From positions 124,001 through 188,000 of the forward strand of contig NZ_CCXR01000002.1 of the NCBI RefSeq assembly GCF_000821085.1: a stretch of 64,000 nucleotides of DNA, written 5' to 3'. The notes under the pieces were generated by a model, which searched no databases, had not been told where the DNA came from, and worked only from the letters and a program-made list of their open reading frames with translations. The stretch comes from Bacillus sp. B-jedd (GTDB lineage Bacteria; Bacillota; Bacilli; Bacillales; Cytobacillaceae). Both the position numbers and the translations under genes were made by a program. Each line of letters begins with the position of its first letter. Position 1 is the first letter of the stretch. This document shows positions 62,773 to 64,000 of this stretch, piece after piece.

Positions 62773-63348
62773 TTGGCCAGAAAGCTTGTTGTGATTTTTA
62801 GTCTTCTCTATATGGCATTTATGGCGTGGCTCGCCTTCCGCTTCCATAGCCAAAATGAAGCGTTCAAATTTTCTGTTGCAGCCGCGGGGATCGGCTGCGG
62901 TGCAGTGCCGCTTATCCTCGGTTACTTTGTAAAATGGAAGTTCAATCTTCCGCTTGTTCTTTCTTATCTGATATTTCTGTTCAGTGCCCAATACTTGGGC
63001 TCTATTTCAGGCTGGTACGGCCTTGGTTGGTGGGATACATTCCTTCATGCCCTTAGCGGCGCAATCCTTGCTTTCGCCGGAATAGCGTTGTATGAAAGGA
63101 TGATCCATCGCGGGGCGGGGACAAGTATTTCTGCCTGGTTTGTTTTTCTGTTCGTTTTCGCGTTTGCGGTCTTTGGCGGTGTTGTCTGGGAAATTTATGA
63201 GTTCAGCTCCGACCAGTTCTTTGGCATGAACCTGCAGGGCGGCGGGAACACCGATACAATGACCGATCTCATTTCCGATACACTTGGAGGCCTGGCAGTG
63301 GCAATCGGTTCAGGGCTGCGGACAAGATGGAGAAAGGGGAAAGACTGA
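62773..63348 (+). CDS. Multi-pass membrane protein (second of two tandem paralogues)
   Basis: 191 residues, same architecture as the gene before: GLGWWDTFLHALSGAILAF, VVWEIYEFSSDQFFG, LQGGGNTDTMTDLISDTLGG. Better conserved in the DTFLHALSG motif than its twin. TTG 62773 is the only in-frame start near GGCGG. The operon ends at a terminator 47 bp later. Confidence 0.75.
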   Translation: MARKLVVIFSLLYMAFMAWLAFRFHSQNEAFKFSVAAAGIGCGAVPLILGYFVKWKFNLPLVLSYLIFLFSAQYLGSISGWYGLGWWDTFLHALSGAILAFAGIALYERMIHRGAGTSISAWFVFLFVFAFAVFGGVVWEIYEFSSDQFFGMNLQGGGNTDTMTDLISDTLGGLAVAIGSGLRTRWRKGKD

Positions 63349-63394
63349 CGGAAAGATTCCAGTCTTGCTTTTGACGTATTACATTTGAAAAGGG

Positions 63395-63423
63395 AAAAGC
63401 CAGCCCGCGGCTGGCTTTTATTA
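63395..63423 (+). terminator. Terminator of the tandem membrane-protein operon
   Basis: AAAAGCCAGCC pairs with GGCTGGCTTTT followed by ATTAA. Confidence 0.8.
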
Positions 63424-63607
63424 AGCGTATTTTTTTTCTTCCTCATTTGAAAAAAAGCTTTTCATTGAGTTAAAAACATCTGCTTTTTGTTTAAGAATGT
63501 AGTACATGAATTTTTCATTTTTAATATTTTTATAAGCTGTCATGAGAGTTGAATGGCGATTGTACTGATACACTTATTAACGATATACACAAAATACTGA
63601 TACTTAA

Positions 63608-63829
63608 TTATTTAATAATATTCACTTTAATCATTCTTGGATTCCTATCTATCCAATTAATAATTCCTTTCTCTTCTAAACGGAGCAAGTATTTATGTAC
63701 TGTGCTTGTGGACTTTAACCTGGTCTTTTTAGCAATTTCCCGTATTGTAGGAGAATAGCCAGTTTCTGTTCGAAAATTAGTAATATAATTTATTATTTCA
63801 TTCTCGCGAAGTTTTCTCCTTTCAGACAT
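63608..63829 (-). CDS. Free-standing LexA DNA-binding domain protein
   Basis: 73 residues matching only the N-terminal winged-helix domain of LexA: ITNFRTETGYSPTIREIAKKT and the recognition helix STSTVHKYLLRLEEKGII, close to SSSTVHGHLARLE of LexA. The autoprotease/dimerisation domain is absent, so it cannot be cleaved by RecA. ATG 63829 follows GAGGAAG by 8 bp and matches the LexA start; TTG 63862 after GGAGGGGG is an alternative that adds 11 residues. The region is AT-rich. The promoter contains a LexA-type box. Confidence 0.8.
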   Translation of the reverse strand: MSERRKLRENEIINYITNFRTETGYSPTIREIAKKTRLKSTSTVHKYLLRLEEKGIINWIDRNPRMIKVNIIK

Positions 63830-63894
63830 GGTTAATTCTTCCTCATCAAATAAATAAATCAAAATTCCCCCTCCTTCCATCATTCTTTATATTG

Positions 63895-63924
63895 ATTATA
63901 TAAGAACATTTGTTCCCTTTTCAA
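63895..63924 (-). promoter_or_regulatory. Promoter with embedded LexA/DinR box
   Basis: Minus strand: TTGAAA (63924-63919), 18-bp spacer, TATAAT (63900-63895). The spacer contains the perfect palindrome GAACAAATGTTC (63915-63904), which fits the B. subtilis LexA consensus CGAACRNRYGTTYC except at its outer bases. A bound repressor would cover the promoter. Confidence 0.75.
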
Positions 63925-64000
63925 TAACAAAAAGATTAATGTAAAAGTATATACAATATCAAGCCTGCTTTAGGCGTAGAATGGATTTACAAAATAGAGC

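Overview
The window reads as one chromosomal segment of an endospore-forming member of the Bacillaceae (Bacillus/Mesobacillus type). Evidence: spore genes (cotJABC, spoVR, a KinB-like kinase), strong AGGAGG-type ribosome binding sites, frequent TTG/GTG starts, a CcpA cre box, T-tract terminators, S-box and B12 riboswitches, and gene orders that recall B. subtilis (yhcT/yhcU; pgcA-yhcY-yhcZ-yhdB-spoVR; ykaA-pit; cdd/deoC/deoR). No rRNA, tRNA, CRISPR array, prophage or complete insertion sequence was seen.

Layout. 1-6.4 kb: a truncated SulP transporter with an ArsR-type regulator, then a cobalamin riboswitch leading a class I ribonucleotide reductase operon (large subunit, small subunit, flavodoxin). 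6.5-9.6 kb: cotJABC, an array of ten 52-bp hairpin repeats, and an MhqO-like dioxygenase. 9.6-14.5 kb: a metal/arsenic block made of ArsR + TPFCSC permease + a 48-residue Cys-pair peptide, the convergent arsR-arsB-arsC genes, and a Mn-type CDF exporter. 14.6-31.1 kb: mostly housekeeping genes (spoVR, an AT-rich hydrolase, DHA2 exporter, yhdB, YhcYZ two-component pair, pgcA, bdbC plus thioredoxin, yhcU/yhcT, stress and detoxification genes, ykaA-pit, aspA).

31.2-41.8 kb is the most distinctive locus: six minus-strand genes, each overlapping the next by 1-14 bp. They encode an HPt-REC-GGDEF-REC diguanylate cyclase, a membrane HEAT-repeat protein, a processive GT2 synthase, a large membrane-anchored glycosidase-like protein, a single-domain receiver and a hybrid histidine kinase. 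I read it as a self-contained phosphorelay/c-di-GMP-controlled exopolysaccharide system.

42-52.6 kb: alkyladenine glycosylase, pyrimidine deoxynucleoside salvage (cdd, XapX protein, deoC, deoR), an MMPL exporter, a cupin gene behind a Fur-like box, and a 2-oxoacid:ferredoxin oxidoreductase operon headed by a P-loop ATPase and preceded by a perfect cre. 52.8-58.3 kb: KinB-like kinase, a GGDEF-EAL protein and an ArsB/NhaD-type transporter. 58.3-64 kb: an FbpA-like small protein, an apparently orphan SAM riboswitch, a HesB-like protein, a probable NRDE-PH-methyltransferase operon, two tandem paralogous membrane proteins, and a free-standing LexA DNA-binding domain whose promoter holds a LexA/DinR box.

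Five members of a short repeat family with GTTGATT/AATCAAC ends are scattered through the window. Two of them lie directly downstream of the two riboswitches.
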